Below are positions 18,028-26,831 of a stretch of 64,000 nt of DNA, in pieces. A program made the position numbers and the translations under genes. Where the stretch lies: contig NZ_JADOBG010000010.1 in the NCBI RefSeq assembly GCF_016786215.1, positions 186,001 through 250,000 on the forward strand, written 5' to 3'. Numbering within the stretch: the first letter of the stretch is position 1; each line of letters begins with the position of its first letter. The DNA is from Legionella bononiensis. GTDB taxonomy: Bacteria > Pseudomonadota > Gammaproteobacteria > Legionellales > Legionellaceae. The notes beneath the pieces were generated by a model. That model was not told where the DNA came from. It ran no database searches and was given only the letters and a program-made list of their open reading frames with translations.

Positions 18028-18049
18028 GTTGGGTCGAATACGACCCAAC
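18028..18049. terminator. GTTGGGTCG hairpin terminator-like element
   Basis: A perfect 9-bp inverted repeat, GTTGGGTCG / CGACCCAAC, with a 4-base loop lies between the kinase remnant and the end of the convergent LprI-like gene. It belongs with the hairpins at 7423 and 22145. Confidence 0.5.
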
Positions 18050-18104
18050 ATGGATTCACCTCATGTATTCGTGTTAAGGACTATTTAAAAGAAGGAAAAA
18101 TATC

Positions 18105-19322
18105 TTATGTTTTATTAGCCCGCAGTTCAAACCCCAAAACTGAGTCATTGTGAAAAGAAATTAATTTTTGCATTGAAGGTTGATCTTCCCACAGACTATA
18201 AGCTTCATAAAAACTTTTTTGACAATTATCGCGTTGACTTACTACCAATGTATCTGACTTCATATCATTATTCGCAAGTACGGTACCGAAAGATGATCCT
18301 TCAATACCCATAATAGTTGGCTTGTCACCTTTGAAAACAGGAATACGAGTTGGGTAAAAATAGTCTGTAACTTCATCATATAAATAGATGTAATAATGAC
18401 CTGTTTTTGCTTTAGCTCTTAATTTGATGCCATTGGTGCAGCCATAATAATCGTATGGAATGTTTTTTTCGTCTATTGCATATAAATAGGCAATAAGCTC
18501 TCCTCCATCTTTCTGGTGTAACCTTGCTTTGAATGGCGAATTTAAAATTTGCTTTTTCATTTGAGCAATTACCGTATAATGCTCAGCATCAGGACTGACA
18601 CTACCATCCAGGCAGGTGGTAGGAGACGAAATTTCAGCGGAACGAATTGTAATTTGAGTTTTAGCTTTATCACTAAATCCAACGTTGACTTTAAAATTAC
18701 TCTCTTCATCAACTAGCGCATAAGGAAATGATGAGTTGGCTTCCAATATTTCAGCGTAGGCTTTTTTAGAATATTCATCGAGCTGCGTGCTAAGCGGGTA
18801 GATTTTAAATTTCACATGAAAAGTAGGACATTTACCTTCTTGTGAATAAACCACCCTTTCTAATAAGATATTATGTTTTTGTAAAACAGGTAATACCGGA
18901 TGGTTCACTTCTTTAGGCTCATCAACTTGAATGTCTTTTGATGAAACAGATAATTTCAAATTCTTGAGTAGCAAAATCCTGTCTTGATATTTGTTCAGGA
19001 GACAGTGCTCCAGATTCAGCGAGGAAATGCAATAGTCTCGCTCTTTTAACCACATTTTTTGTCGATTCACAAAAGCAGAGGGCTGTTTATCCTCTAATTG
19101 ATAATAAAGTTTTGAAAGTACTCGATCAGCATCTGCGAGTTTTTTAGAGTGGCAAATTGCATGTTCTATATTTGTTCTGGCTTTATCACAATTGAAACTG
19201 GTTTTATATGTTTGGGGCTTATTATCAGGAGAGTTTTCATTAACAGATACAGCCAAGCAATTAGTTATATGCATCAAATTGAACATAATTAAAAGACTGA
19301 AAAAAGTGTGTCGCTTTAACAT
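18105..19322 (-). CDS. LprI-like (DUF1311) N-terminal domain secreted protein
   Basis: This 405-residue protein has a signal peptide (MLKRHTFFSLLIMFNLMHITNCLA). Residues about 42-110 form an LprI-type domain with paired cysteines: FNCDKARTNIEHAIC, then the L--ADRVLSKLYYQL helix, then ERDYCISS and EHCLLNKYQDR. LprI proteins are periplasmic lysozyme inhibitors in other bacteria. The remaining about 290 residues are a beta-rich domain with Cys pairs that I do not recognise. A truncated paralogue of that second domain lies just upstream (19504-19785). Confidence 0.78.
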   Translation of the reverse strand: MLKRHTFFSLLIMFNLMHITNCLAVSVNENSPDNKPQTYKTSFNCDKARTNIEHAICHSKKLADADRVLSKLYYQLEDKQPSAFVNRQKMWLKERDYCISSLNLEHCLLNKYQDRILLLKNLKLSVSSKDIQVDEPKEVNHPVLPVLQKHNILLERVVYSQEGKCPTFHVKFKIYPLSTQLDEYSKKAYAEILEANSSFPYALVDEESNFKVNVGFSDKAKTQITIRSAEISSPTTCLDGSVSPDAEHYTVIAQMKKQILNSPFKARLHQKDGGELIAYLYAIDEKNIPYDYYGCTNGIKLRAKAKTGHYYIYLYDEVTDYFYPTRIPVFKGDKPTIMGIEGSSFGTVLANNDMKSDTLVVSQRDNCQKSFYEAYSLWEDQPSMQKLISFHNDSVLGFELRANKT

Positions 19323-19503
19323 AATGTATTCCTTGAGTAGGTACTTGATTTACTAAGTCGGACCTTGAGCCGACGATTCCATTTTTTATCTTAATTTTTT
19401 TCTAATGTTGAATTAGAAGTGTTTTAAAAACCAGGATCAGCAGGACACCTCGCTTTACATATTGAGTTTTAACATGCATCAGCCAATTTGACAGCCACAG
19501 TTC

Positions 19504-19785
19504 CTAGATGCTCATCATACCGATCAACACTAAGTACTGGACACCATCAACAAGCGAATGTTTAAAGTTCAAGTAAAAAGCAGGGCATGTTCCATCTTTA
19601 GAAAAACGAATTTCATATAAAGAAAGATCGTGTCTATAAAAGACTTTTAGAATTAGATTGATCCAGTTTTTATAACGAGAGATTAAAGACGCTGTAGCCG
19701 ACTGTGCTAGGTTTAAGGAAGTAGCCAATAATGAGAAAAAGCACGAATTCCCTATGTTAATTTCCATAATTATACCCAGTTCCAT
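19504..19785 (-). pseudogene. Truncated paralogue of the LprI-like protein
   Basis: In a 93-codon frame, residues about 55-75 (LYEIRFSKDGTCPAFYLNFK) align with the neighbouring protein's LERVVYSQEGKCPTFHVKFK segment. The flanking parts do not match and no signal peptide or LprI cysteines remain. It looks like a decayed tandem duplicate of the start of the second domain of the 18105-19322 gene. Confidence 0.5.
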
Positions 19786-19974
19786 CAGAGGTTAGTTTTT
19801 AAAACTGGCGAAGAATATCAAAATATTTCAAAATATCAAAGAAAAATATGATAAGCGACTGATAAAGTGTCTGGCCCCAGCTGTATTAGCAAAAACAGTT
19901 AGAGCAATTAAGGAACTATTAATACAAAAACAGTTTCTTACATCTAAATAATGATTAGGGCAGATCAAGCAGAC

Positions 19975-20246
19975 GTAGCCTGGGAGTAAGCCCAGAGGGC
20001 TGTATCCCAGGTATTCATTCCACATTCACTCTCCAAATATTCTTTGAACTCCATAATCGCCCCAATGTTCCTGCAATACTCCATTCTGAACATTAAGTAC
20101 CTCCAGGCGTAATATCGTTGCAAAAATAAACCCTATTTGATTATGTAGATGGATTTCCTATAAATGTAATTTCATAGGGGATTGTTGTGCTATGGAAGTA
20201 AATTGAAAACCTGGGATTCGGCCCTTTGGGCCTACTCCCAGGCTAC
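19975..20246. repeat. REP/MITE-like element, copy A
   Basis: This 272-bp element is bounded by inverted terminal repeats of about 44 bp. They begin GTAGCCTGGGAGTA and end with the mirror TACTCCCAGGCTAC. Each terminus is itself a hairpin (CCTGGG ... GGCCC-AAA-GGGCC ... CCCAGG type). The core of about 190 bp is shared with copies B, E and F. It contains no credible ORF. Together with copy B it is part of a tandem duplication. Confidence 0.8.
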
Positions 20247-20342
20247 GGCAGTTTTATTAGCAAAAACAGTTTCTTACTTGTAGGTAATGCAAGACTCCAT
20301 GTTATGCGGTAGCGATATACTCTTTTAAATCATTCAGCAGAC

Positions 20343-20607
20343 GTAGCCTGGGAGTAAGCCCAAAGGGCTGTATCCCAGGTATTCATTCCACATTCACTCG
20401 CTCCATGCACTCCATCATCTCCCCAATGTTCCTGCAATACTCCATTCTGAACAACAAGTACCACCCGACGTACAATCGCTGCAAAAATAAACATTATTTG
20501 ATTATGGAGTTGGATTTCTTGTCAATGGAATTTCATAGGGGATTGTTGTGCTATGGAAGTAACATGAAAACCTGGGATACAGCCCTTTGGGCCTACTCCC
20601 AGGCTAC
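20343..20607. repeat. REP/MITE-like element, copy B
   Basis: A 265-bp copy with both inverted ends. Its right flank of about 95 bp (TTTTATTAGCAAAAACAG through AAATCATTCAG) is nearly identical to the right flank of copy A. The unit of element plus flank, about 360 bp, has therefore been duplicated in tandem. Confidence 0.8.
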
Positions 20608-20740
20608 GTCAGTTTTATTAGCAAAAACAGTTCATTACTTGTAGGTAATGCAAGACTCCATGTTATGCGGTAGCGATATACTCTTTTAAATCATTCAGAA
20701 CGATGGTATTTATCGTTCAAAATAGTAACTATCAAAATCA

Positions 20741-21169
20741 TTAGGCTATGGAAAACACCTTAACCCCTTCGCCCAAGACGCAAGTTGCTTCAACGGCTTT
20801 CATTTTTTCAATGTTGGTGACAGGGTCAAGGAAGCGATTGATTACCCTCAACACATTATTGTTATCCAACGTATATACGTAAGCCTGATTCACGGGGCCC
20901 AGCCAAGGTGCCTGGCGAATTTCATGAGTATAAGTCATTCCACGAGAGGCCAGCATGCCTTTTTTACTGATAATCACATTATCAGGGGTATAGCTGGAAG
21001 AAAATTCAGGGGGAATTTCAGGCAAAGAAGTGTTACAAAGATCCCAGTCAACGACATAGCGAATACCGAAACCATTATGTACCGCCTCCACAATTTGCTC
21101 ATAACCAGTAAGTTGCGCGGCTTGTGCATTTACCATAAAAAACATAGAGAATGCGATTAATTTTTTCAT
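20741..21169 (-). CDS. VirK-family periplasmic protein
   Basis: The protein is about 142 residues from the ATG at 21169, which has AAAGGA at good spacing; an ATG three codons upstream overlaps that site. It has a signal peptide (MKKLIAFSMFFMVNAQA) followed by LTGYEQIVEAVHNGFGIRYVVD, the characteristic start of VirK-family proteins, with conserved cysteines (DLCN, ATCVLG). VirK was first described in plant and enteric pathogens and is periplasmic; its function is poorly known. The gene is separate from the metallopeptidase gene upstream. Confidence 0.8.
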   Translation of the reverse strand: MKKLIAFSMFFMVNAQAAQLTGYEQIVEAVHNGFGIRYVVDWDLCNTSLPEIPPEFSSSYTPDNVIISKKGMLASRGMTYTHEIRQAPWLGPVNQAYVYTLDNNNVLRVINRFLDPVTNIEKMKAVEATCVLGEGVKVFSIA

Positions 21170-21275
21170 TTTTAACATCCTTTGTTATTGAACCATATCT
21201 TGGCAAACAGATTATAAAAGATATGGGTCTCTCTATCATTAACTATTTTTTGACTCGCACTTAGAAAAAAATCAT

Positions 21276-21992
21276 CTAGGTTTGTTGATTGATCAAATCC
21301 AGTATTTCATTAATAAACGCCATATGCCCCTCTTCGTTGACAATATCCCAGGCACGTTGATATGCAGGACTCCACGTGTTATTCAACATAATTTTAATGT
21401 TATCTTCAAATTCATTATCGCGATTCAAAGCATGGTACACATATTTTTGTATAGCCAACAAGTGGAAGTGCGCTTTCACTGTAGTACTTTCAGCTTCGTA
21501 TTTTTTCAATAAACCTGTCGCTTCTGAAAGACCTGGAATATCCTTGTGGATATAACGGTGCAATAATTCATGATAAATCACCATTGTTAAATAACTGCCA
21601 GGCAATGGATTTTCATTAGAGGACTTTAAAAAATTACGAATTTTAATCAGCAGCGGATAGCTCATTCCTGTAAAAAGGGTATCACACAAAATAAAGTTAA
21701 CAGACAACTCCTTGCGGGAAAAAGGAATATTAAATAATTGAGTGGTGGCAGTTAACAAGCTTTCACCTTCCTGTTTCCAGGTCACTTGAATCCTGGGCAG
21801 TAAAGCATCCAACTCGTCAACCATTGCAGCGGATATTGGCTTGCTCTCGGTATTGCTGCATACGCCAACATCAAACAGCATACCGTACTCAAAAAACAAT
21901 TCAGGGATATTTGGAGAGGAAGATGAAAATAAGGGGGTTCCTGATACAGCCAATAACAAACATCCTATTAGAGGTTTTATTTTTTTGTGCAT
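21276..21992 (-). CDS. Secreted HExxH metallopeptidase-like protein
   Basis: The ATG at 21992 is preferred because AGGATGG lies upstream, giving 238 residues with a signal peptide (MHKKIKPLIGCLLLAVSG). A zinc-binding HExxH motif is visible as YHELLHRYIH near residue 143. A later acidic segment (KKYEAESTTVKAHFH) could supply the third ligand. I recognise no named family. It is probably a periplasmic zinc peptidase or a related non-peptidase fold. Confidence 0.6.
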   Translation of the reverse strand: MHKKIKPLIGCLLLAVSGTPLFSSSSPNIPELFFEYGMLFDVGVCSNTESKPISAAMVDELDALLPRIQVTWKQEGESLLTATTQLFNIPFSRKELSVNFILCDTLFTGMSYPLLIKIRNFLKSSNENPLPGSYLTMVIYHELLHRYIHKDIPGLSEATGLLKKYEAESTTVKAHFHLLAIQKYVYHALNRDNEFEDNIKIMLNNTWSPAYQRAWDIVNEEGHMAFINEILDLINQQT

Positions 21993-22144
21993 GAATGTCC
22001 ATCCTGTGAGTACGAGCACTTCAATCGCTACTTTAAGCAAGAAAAAACATCAAATCAATAAATTATCCACTGAGAACAGCTCTGATAATATAAATCCGTC
22101 TGTATAACTGACCTCGACACTACATAGGCGGTAAGGGATGTAGT

Positions 22145-22164
22145 TTGGGTCGAAAACGACCCAA
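22145..22164. terminator. TTGGGTCG hairpin
   Basis: A perfect inverted repeat, TTGGGTCG / CGACCCAA, with an AAAA loop lies between the divergent genes at 21992 and 22294. Being upstream of both, it may be a regulatory or dispersed element rather than a terminator. It is the same type as the 18028 hairpin. Confidence 0.4.
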
Positions 22165-22293
22165 TCTAGCTCAGGAAACTGTAATAACTTATAGGAATAA
22201 AACCCACAAAACCATTGCATGATCTGACGACAATTTGCCTTTTGCGTCAATTTTTTATACAATAGCTGTCCATGTAATTATGGATAATACATT

Positions 22294-23517
22294 ATGCCAC
22301 ACAACCTCACATATATATTCCCTCAAGATTTTCTTCATAAACTCATTAACTTTCCCAAAGAAACTTTGGCAAATCTTTTTAAACTATGCCAGGAAGCCAT
22401 TACTCTATTTATAAATAATGAACTGAGCGAACTCGATCCATTAGTCAGTGAAAATGCATGTCACTTAAGAGCATTTACCTTATGGCATATAACTCAAAAA
22501 TATAAGAACAAGAATATGAGCTCTGTTTGGCATTCTGTTATGCAATCCTTAAACGAAATTATCAATAAAATTAACTCACTACCTCCAATTAATGAACGTA
22601 CTGGGCAAACTATTGAGGATTATCTTCAAGAGCATCACCTCTATATTGAGTCTGATAATAATAATCTGATTTTTGATATTAAATTTATTTTTTTATCGCA
22701 TTTGCTAACACTAACCAAAAAACAACTCCCATCTTCAACTTTTATGCTACATGAAAAAACGTGCCTGGAAGCATTAAATGGACTGGGATTAGTACATAAT
22801 AAGATTAAATCCCTGGTTTCCAGTGCTCAAAGAGAACTGTCTTCAATGTCTTGCCTGTTTATTCAAAAACAAAGTGTTTTGTGCGATAATGAAGCGTTAA
22901 TGCAATTATTAGTAACTCGCTATGACGATCATAAACGCAGTTATCTCCCACAATATTCCACAGCCAAAGTAATTTTTTTAAATGCATTACAGAATAATAT
23001 TCCACTCATCATTAAAATTTCTCGTTTTGTCCAACACTGCTATTACGATGAGCTGGTTTTAAGTTTCACCCCATCGTGGGATAAAAAAGAATTTCATTTT
23101 ACACAACATATTGATGACGGCACTCAAGCCGCTATTATTTGCCAAGGAATTATTAACTATCAAGAACATGCTGAACAACCTGAAGCTTATCTAAATCGTT
23201 TAAACCAACATTCAATGATACAAGTACTTTTAGCAAATTTTGCAGCTCATCCCCAATTTTCAGGTAATTTAAGAACCACCCCATGTATTTACAAAGAGGC
23301 GCTTGAAAACACTCAGGAATTAAAATCCCATATTTCACAAGAATGGGAAGAATATAATCAACACCTGTACTATGCTAAAAAGTACGGATGTTCTTCGGAA
23401 AATCCTAATCTTTTGTTTTTAAATCATGTTTTTTGTGATGTTATTGCCTTTTATCCACTGCAAGGCCTGTCATCGAGTGTATCCCAAGAATTATTACTGG
23501 ATAAAACTGAACTATAA
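22294..23517 (+). CDS. Unknown protein upstream of hybrid kinase
   Basis: This 407-residue, mostly helical protein has no signal peptide or membrane segment. I recognise no family. It is rich in Leu, Asn and Gln and has scattered cysteines. It ends 41 bases before the hybrid histidine kinase gene on the same strand, so the two are probably co-transcribed. It could be an input or output partner of that kinase, but nothing in the sequence proves it. Confidence 0.6.
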   Translation: MPHNLTYIFPQDFLHKLINFPKETLANLFKLCQEAITLFINNELSELDPLVSENACHLRAFTLWHITQKYKNKNMSSVWHSVMQSLNEIINKINSLPPINERTGQTIEDYLQEHHLYIESDNNNLIFDIKFIFLSHLLTLTKKQLPSSTFMLHEKTCLEALNGLGLVHNKIKSLVSSAQRELSSMSCLFIQKQSVLCDNEALMQLLVTRYDDHKRSYLPQYSTAKVIFLNALQNNIPLIIKISRFVQHCYYDELVLSFTPSWDKKEFHFTQHIDDGTQAAIICQGIINYQEHAEQPEAYLNRLNQHSMIQVLLANFAAHPQFSGNLRTTPCIYKEALENTQELKSHISQEWEEYNQHLYYAKKYGCSSENPNLLFLNHVFCDVIAFYPLQGLSSSVSQELLLDKTEL

Positions 23518-23558
23518 TTTATTTAATTAATTGTCCATAAGAACGGCTAATAATTAAC

Positions 23559-25631
23559 ATGCCCAAAAAGCCATTTGTATCAAACCAGGATCCATTACAA
23601 AAACGTCTTCGTGAACTTGAAGAGGAATTATCGTTTTATCATGACATGATGAATTATATTCCCGGGCATATTTATTGGTTAGACCAAAATAATCGATACC
23701 TTGGGTGTAATCAGGAGCATGCAAAAAATATTGGTCTAAGTAACCGATTAGATATCATTGGAAAAACAAACCATGATATGCCATGGAAAGATATTGCTGA
23801 AACAGTGAATCAAACCAATAAGGAAGTCATGCGGACTGGAGAACCAGTTACAATAAAAGAAACAGGTTTAATCAATGGAATTCAAACTACTTTTTTATCT
23901 CAAAAAGTTCCTTTAAAAAACAAAAATAAAGAAATTGTGGGGATCTTGGGTATTTCAATTAACATTACTGAAATAGAACAATTGCAAAAATCACTCATTG
24001 AAGCAAAAAAAGACGCTGAAGCAGCAAGCCAAGCCAAAACTGAATTTCTCGAAAACATGCGTCATGACATTCGTACCCCTTTAACTGGGATAGTAGGTTT
24101 TGCTGATTTGCTTAAGATGGAATCAGATAATCCTCTGATTAAAGAGTACTCAGAAAATTTAGTAGCCTCCAGTCATGCACTTCTTGATCTTCTTGATGAG
24201 GTACTCGAAGCAATACGGGTAAGCTCAGGGGAAATCCCCAAATTGAAGAAAAAATTTAATTTGGAACATGCTTTAAATCATGTAATTGAGTTAAATCGTG
24301 CCAAGGCAGCCCAGAAAAAATTAGCGCTTAGTCTTAAATTTGACGACCACATTCCTCATTACGTCATAGGAGATAAAGTACGGATCCATCGCGTTGCATT
24401 AGAGTTGGTAGCAAATGCCCTGAATTTTACTGATTCTGGTCATGTTACCCTTTCCGCCGTTCTTGCTAAACGCCATCAAAGAGAGCTGGTAATAAAACTC
24501 ATCATTGAAGATTCGGGTATTGGGATTCCAAAAGACAAACAACAAGAAATCTACGTACAATTCAAACGGCTTACTCCATCCTATCAAGGTATTTATAAAG
24601 GAGCGGGTTTAGGGCTTGCCGTAGTCAAGCAATTTATCGATGAATTGGGCGGTGAAATTTACGTAGAAAGTGAGTCAAGGAAAGGCTCTCGATTCACCTG
24701 TGTTATTCCTCTACAAGAACCGCTTTTGGATGATGATTTAGGCATAAATGAGGAATTGGAAGAACTCATGAATTCTCCTTATGAAAAAACCTATGCTCAG
24801 GAAATTAAGCCTGTTTGCCCGGATAATACACAACAACATCATCAAGTTCTTGTTGTTGAAGACAACCTAATTGCTCAAATTGTAGCCAATTCCATTCTAT
24901 CCAAATTAAACTGTTCTATAGACATAGCTGAAACAGGAAAAACAGCATTAGAGTATTGGAAAAGTCATCACTACGATTTAATTTTTATGGACATTGGACT
25001 GCCTGATATGGATGGGTATGAGGTAACGCACCTCATTCGGGTTCATGAATTATCTAAAAAGACGCATACTCCAATTATTGCATTGACTGCACATGCTGGT
25101 GATGAAAATAAAAAACGCTGTATTGATGCAGGAATGAATGCCGTTTTAACGAAACCCTTAACGGCAGTAAATTGCGCTGACATTATCGATGCATTTATAC
25201 CAGGGAAAAGTCAGGAAGCTGCAGACAAGAATGCATTCATAAACGTTTCTGAGTTACCAGAACACCATGAAGCTCTGTTTGACTTATCATCTTTTCCTAT
25301 TTTTAGCGAAGAGGAAGGAATTAAAACTACAGGTAATAAAGCTACTTTAGAACAAATGCTCGTCTTTATGGTAGAGGATTCACTCCCTAATGATTTACAA
25401 CTAATGAAAGAAGCTCATGACAATTTGGATTGGGATAAAACGCAACATTTAGCTCATAAAATTAAAGGTGGCGCAGTTTATGTGGGAACTGTACAACTCA
25501 AAATGGCATGTCAATATCTTGAACGCTATTATAAATCGGGGCAACGCGAACAATTGGAACCCCTTTACCAGCAAGTACTAAAAGTCATAGACCAAACCAT
25601 CAAGGAAATCGTTAAATACCTAAAAAAATAA
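23559..25631 (+). CDS. Hybrid histidine kinase (PAS-HisKA-HATPase-REC-Hpt)
   Basis: This 690-residue protein has a PAS domain (about 25-145; IYWLDQNNRYLGCNQEHA) and HisKA with phospho-acceptor His169 in RHDIRTPLTGIVGF. HATPase_c carries an N box (ELVANALNF) and G boxes (DSGIGIP, GAGLGLAVVKQF). The receiver domain has Asp478 in MDIGLPDMDGYE and the Hpt has His633 in HLAHKIKGGAVYVG. There are no membrane helices, so it senses a cytoplasmic signal. It is a four-step phosphorelay protein of ArcB/BarA type without an output domain. It is a clear paralogue of the kinase at 40746. The response regulator is not in the window. Confidence 0.93.
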   Translation: MPKKPFVSNQDPLQKRLRELEEELSFYHDMMNYIPGHIYWLDQNNRYLGCNQEHAKNIGLSNRLDIIGKTNHDMPWKDIAETVNQTNKEVMRTGEPVTIKETGLINGIQTTFLSQKVPLKNKNKEIVGILGISINITEIEQLQKSLIEAKKDAEAASQAKTEFLENMRHDIRTPLTGIVGFADLLKMESDNPLIKEYSENLVASSHALLDLLDEVLEAIRVSSGEIPKLKKKFNLEHALNHVIELNRAKAAQKKLALSLKFDDHIPHYVIGDKVRIHRVALELVANALNFTDSGHVTLSAVLAKRHQRELVIKLIIEDSGIGIPKDKQQEIYVQFKRLTPSYQGIYKGAGLGLAVVKQFIDELGGEIYVESESRKGSRFTCVIPLQEPLLDDDLGINEELEELMNSPYEKTYAQEIKPVCPDNTQQHHQVLVVEDNLIAQIVANSILSKLNCSIDIAETGKTALEYWKSHHYDLIFMDIGLPDMDGYEVTHLIRVHELSKKTHTPIIALTAHAGDENKKRCIDAGMNAVLTKPLTAVNCADIIDAFIPGKSQEAADKNAFINVSELPEHHEALFDLSSFPIFSEEEGIKTTGNKATLEQMLVFMVEDSLPNDLQLMKEAHDNLDWDKTQHLAHKIKGGAVYVGTVQLKMACQYLERYYKSGQREQLEPLYQQVLKVIDQTIKEIVKYLKK

Positions 25632-25720
25632 ATCATATTTTGGTTAAAATCCTTTATGTTGGGTAAGCAATGACATAACCTGGCTTCTAATTGACTACAA
25701 ACAGTTCTGTGAGTCTGTAC

Positions 25721-25870
25721 TTATTCCATCCTGGTTGGCACTTGTCTAATAGGACTATATTGAGAATAATCCTCAAGAGACTCTGATGACCCCCAATAAT
25801 ATGGAGCTGACGCTCTGTTTCTAAATCCATTAGATTGTGCAATTCCAAATAGAATGTCCTTCTTCGCCTA
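25721..25870 (-). pseudogene. Possible gene remnant
   Basis: A 49-codon open stretch ending at a TAA (25721-25723) encodes a protein-like tail (NGFRNRASAPYYWGSS, then EDYSQYSPIRQVP). A stop lies immediately upstream and no start is visible. I recognise no family. The rest of 25632-25935 shows nothing. Confidence 0.2.
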
Positions 25871-25935
25871 GATAATATTAAAGGAAATACCCCCAAAATA
25901 TATTGAAAAAATACTTACTTGGTTGCTCTCTGTAA

Positions 25936-26259
25936 TTAATGATTTTTGGTGCGCTTAGATTTTGAAAAAAGTGGAATATAATCAAAAGATTGTGAGCCAC
26001 TTTCAGACCCACATTCATCGTACGTATTATCAGCACACAGAAAAAATTCCTCTGCTCCATATTCTGCTGCTCGAGTCATCGCCTCGTCAATTGAGTTGAA
26101 ACGCCATATTTCTTTTCCTTTATGAATAAAGACATCTGATTCTTTATCGATAATTTCAACAATATATTCATGAAGTTCAATTGGTGAATAGATTAAAGCG
26201 ATTGATTTGGAATTACTCTTAGCCTGATTAATTAAACCCTCGCGCGTTTGATGTGCCAT
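25936..26259 (-). CDS. Small hypothetical protein
   Basis: This 107-residue protein has GAGG upstream of its ATG. A compact alpha/beta part (residues 1-80; YSPIELHEYIVEIIDK, then WRFNSIDEAMTRAAEYGAEE) is followed by a Ser-rich, basic tail. The fold resembles small DUF6482-like proteins in length and in its beta-then-helix pattern, but I cannot confirm this. It is monocistronic. Confidence 0.5.
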   Translation of the reverse strand: MAHQTREGLINQAKSNSKSIALIYSPIELHEYIVEIIDKESDVFIHKGKEIWRFNSIDEAMTRAAEYGAEEFFLCADNTYDECGSESGSQSFDYIPLFSKSKRTKNH

Positions 26260-26831
26260 GATTCAAATCCTCAAGAAAGGGTACTTATTAGATTATAGCT
26301 GCAATTTTGTTGATGTATTGAAAATGAGATGTGTTTATACAACATTATGAGACTTATTTCATAAGGCTCTCTAATGTAAGACATAAAATTCTCAAAAAGG
26401 TTCGTTTAACATGGATTCATTATAAGGCGTAGCTTGGGGGTAATCCGAAGGGCTGTATCTCAGGTTTACATTTCTCATCCATTCACTCTACAAACGCTCC
26501 TTGAACACCATCATATCCCCAACTTCCCAGTAAGAAACTTGATTTTATCCTGATTGCATTGTCACAATAAATTGCGAAATTATGGCTGGAAGCAATGTGA
26601 TTGTTCAATAACACTGGGTAATTCTTTTGCTGGCATCATTTAGCAACCCTGCTCTACGTAAGGGCAGCAAGGTTGGTTAGCATTCCGAATAAAATCAATA
26701 AATTATCGTGAAAATAATGAATCAATACTTTTTTGCCGCAAAGTCACCTACTTCACAACATGATCTTTAGTTCCTGTCCTAAGTTTTTTTTTAACTATAC
26801 TAAGATATAAGCTTATTTTTGGATGTATGAT
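26260..26831. other. Intergenic region with diverged repeat fragment
   Basis: No gene is seen. A truncated, diverged left end of the REP/MITE family lies at 26429-26525. The remainder is AT-rich and includes the promoter area of the gene at 26832. Confidence 0.5.
26429..26525. repeat. REP/MITE-like element, truncated copy C
   Basis: Starts with GTAGCTTGGGGGTAAT and continues through the REP hairpin into about 60 bp of the family core (CATTCACTCTACAAACGC onward), then diverges. It has several substitutions and no right terminal repeat, so it is an old, inactive half. Confidence 0.65.

Noticed and set aside
19828-20025. Frames inside the REP/MITE copies (also near 20405, 29843 and 33602)
   Set aside because: They arise from the repeat sequence itself, vary in frame between copies and have no RBS.
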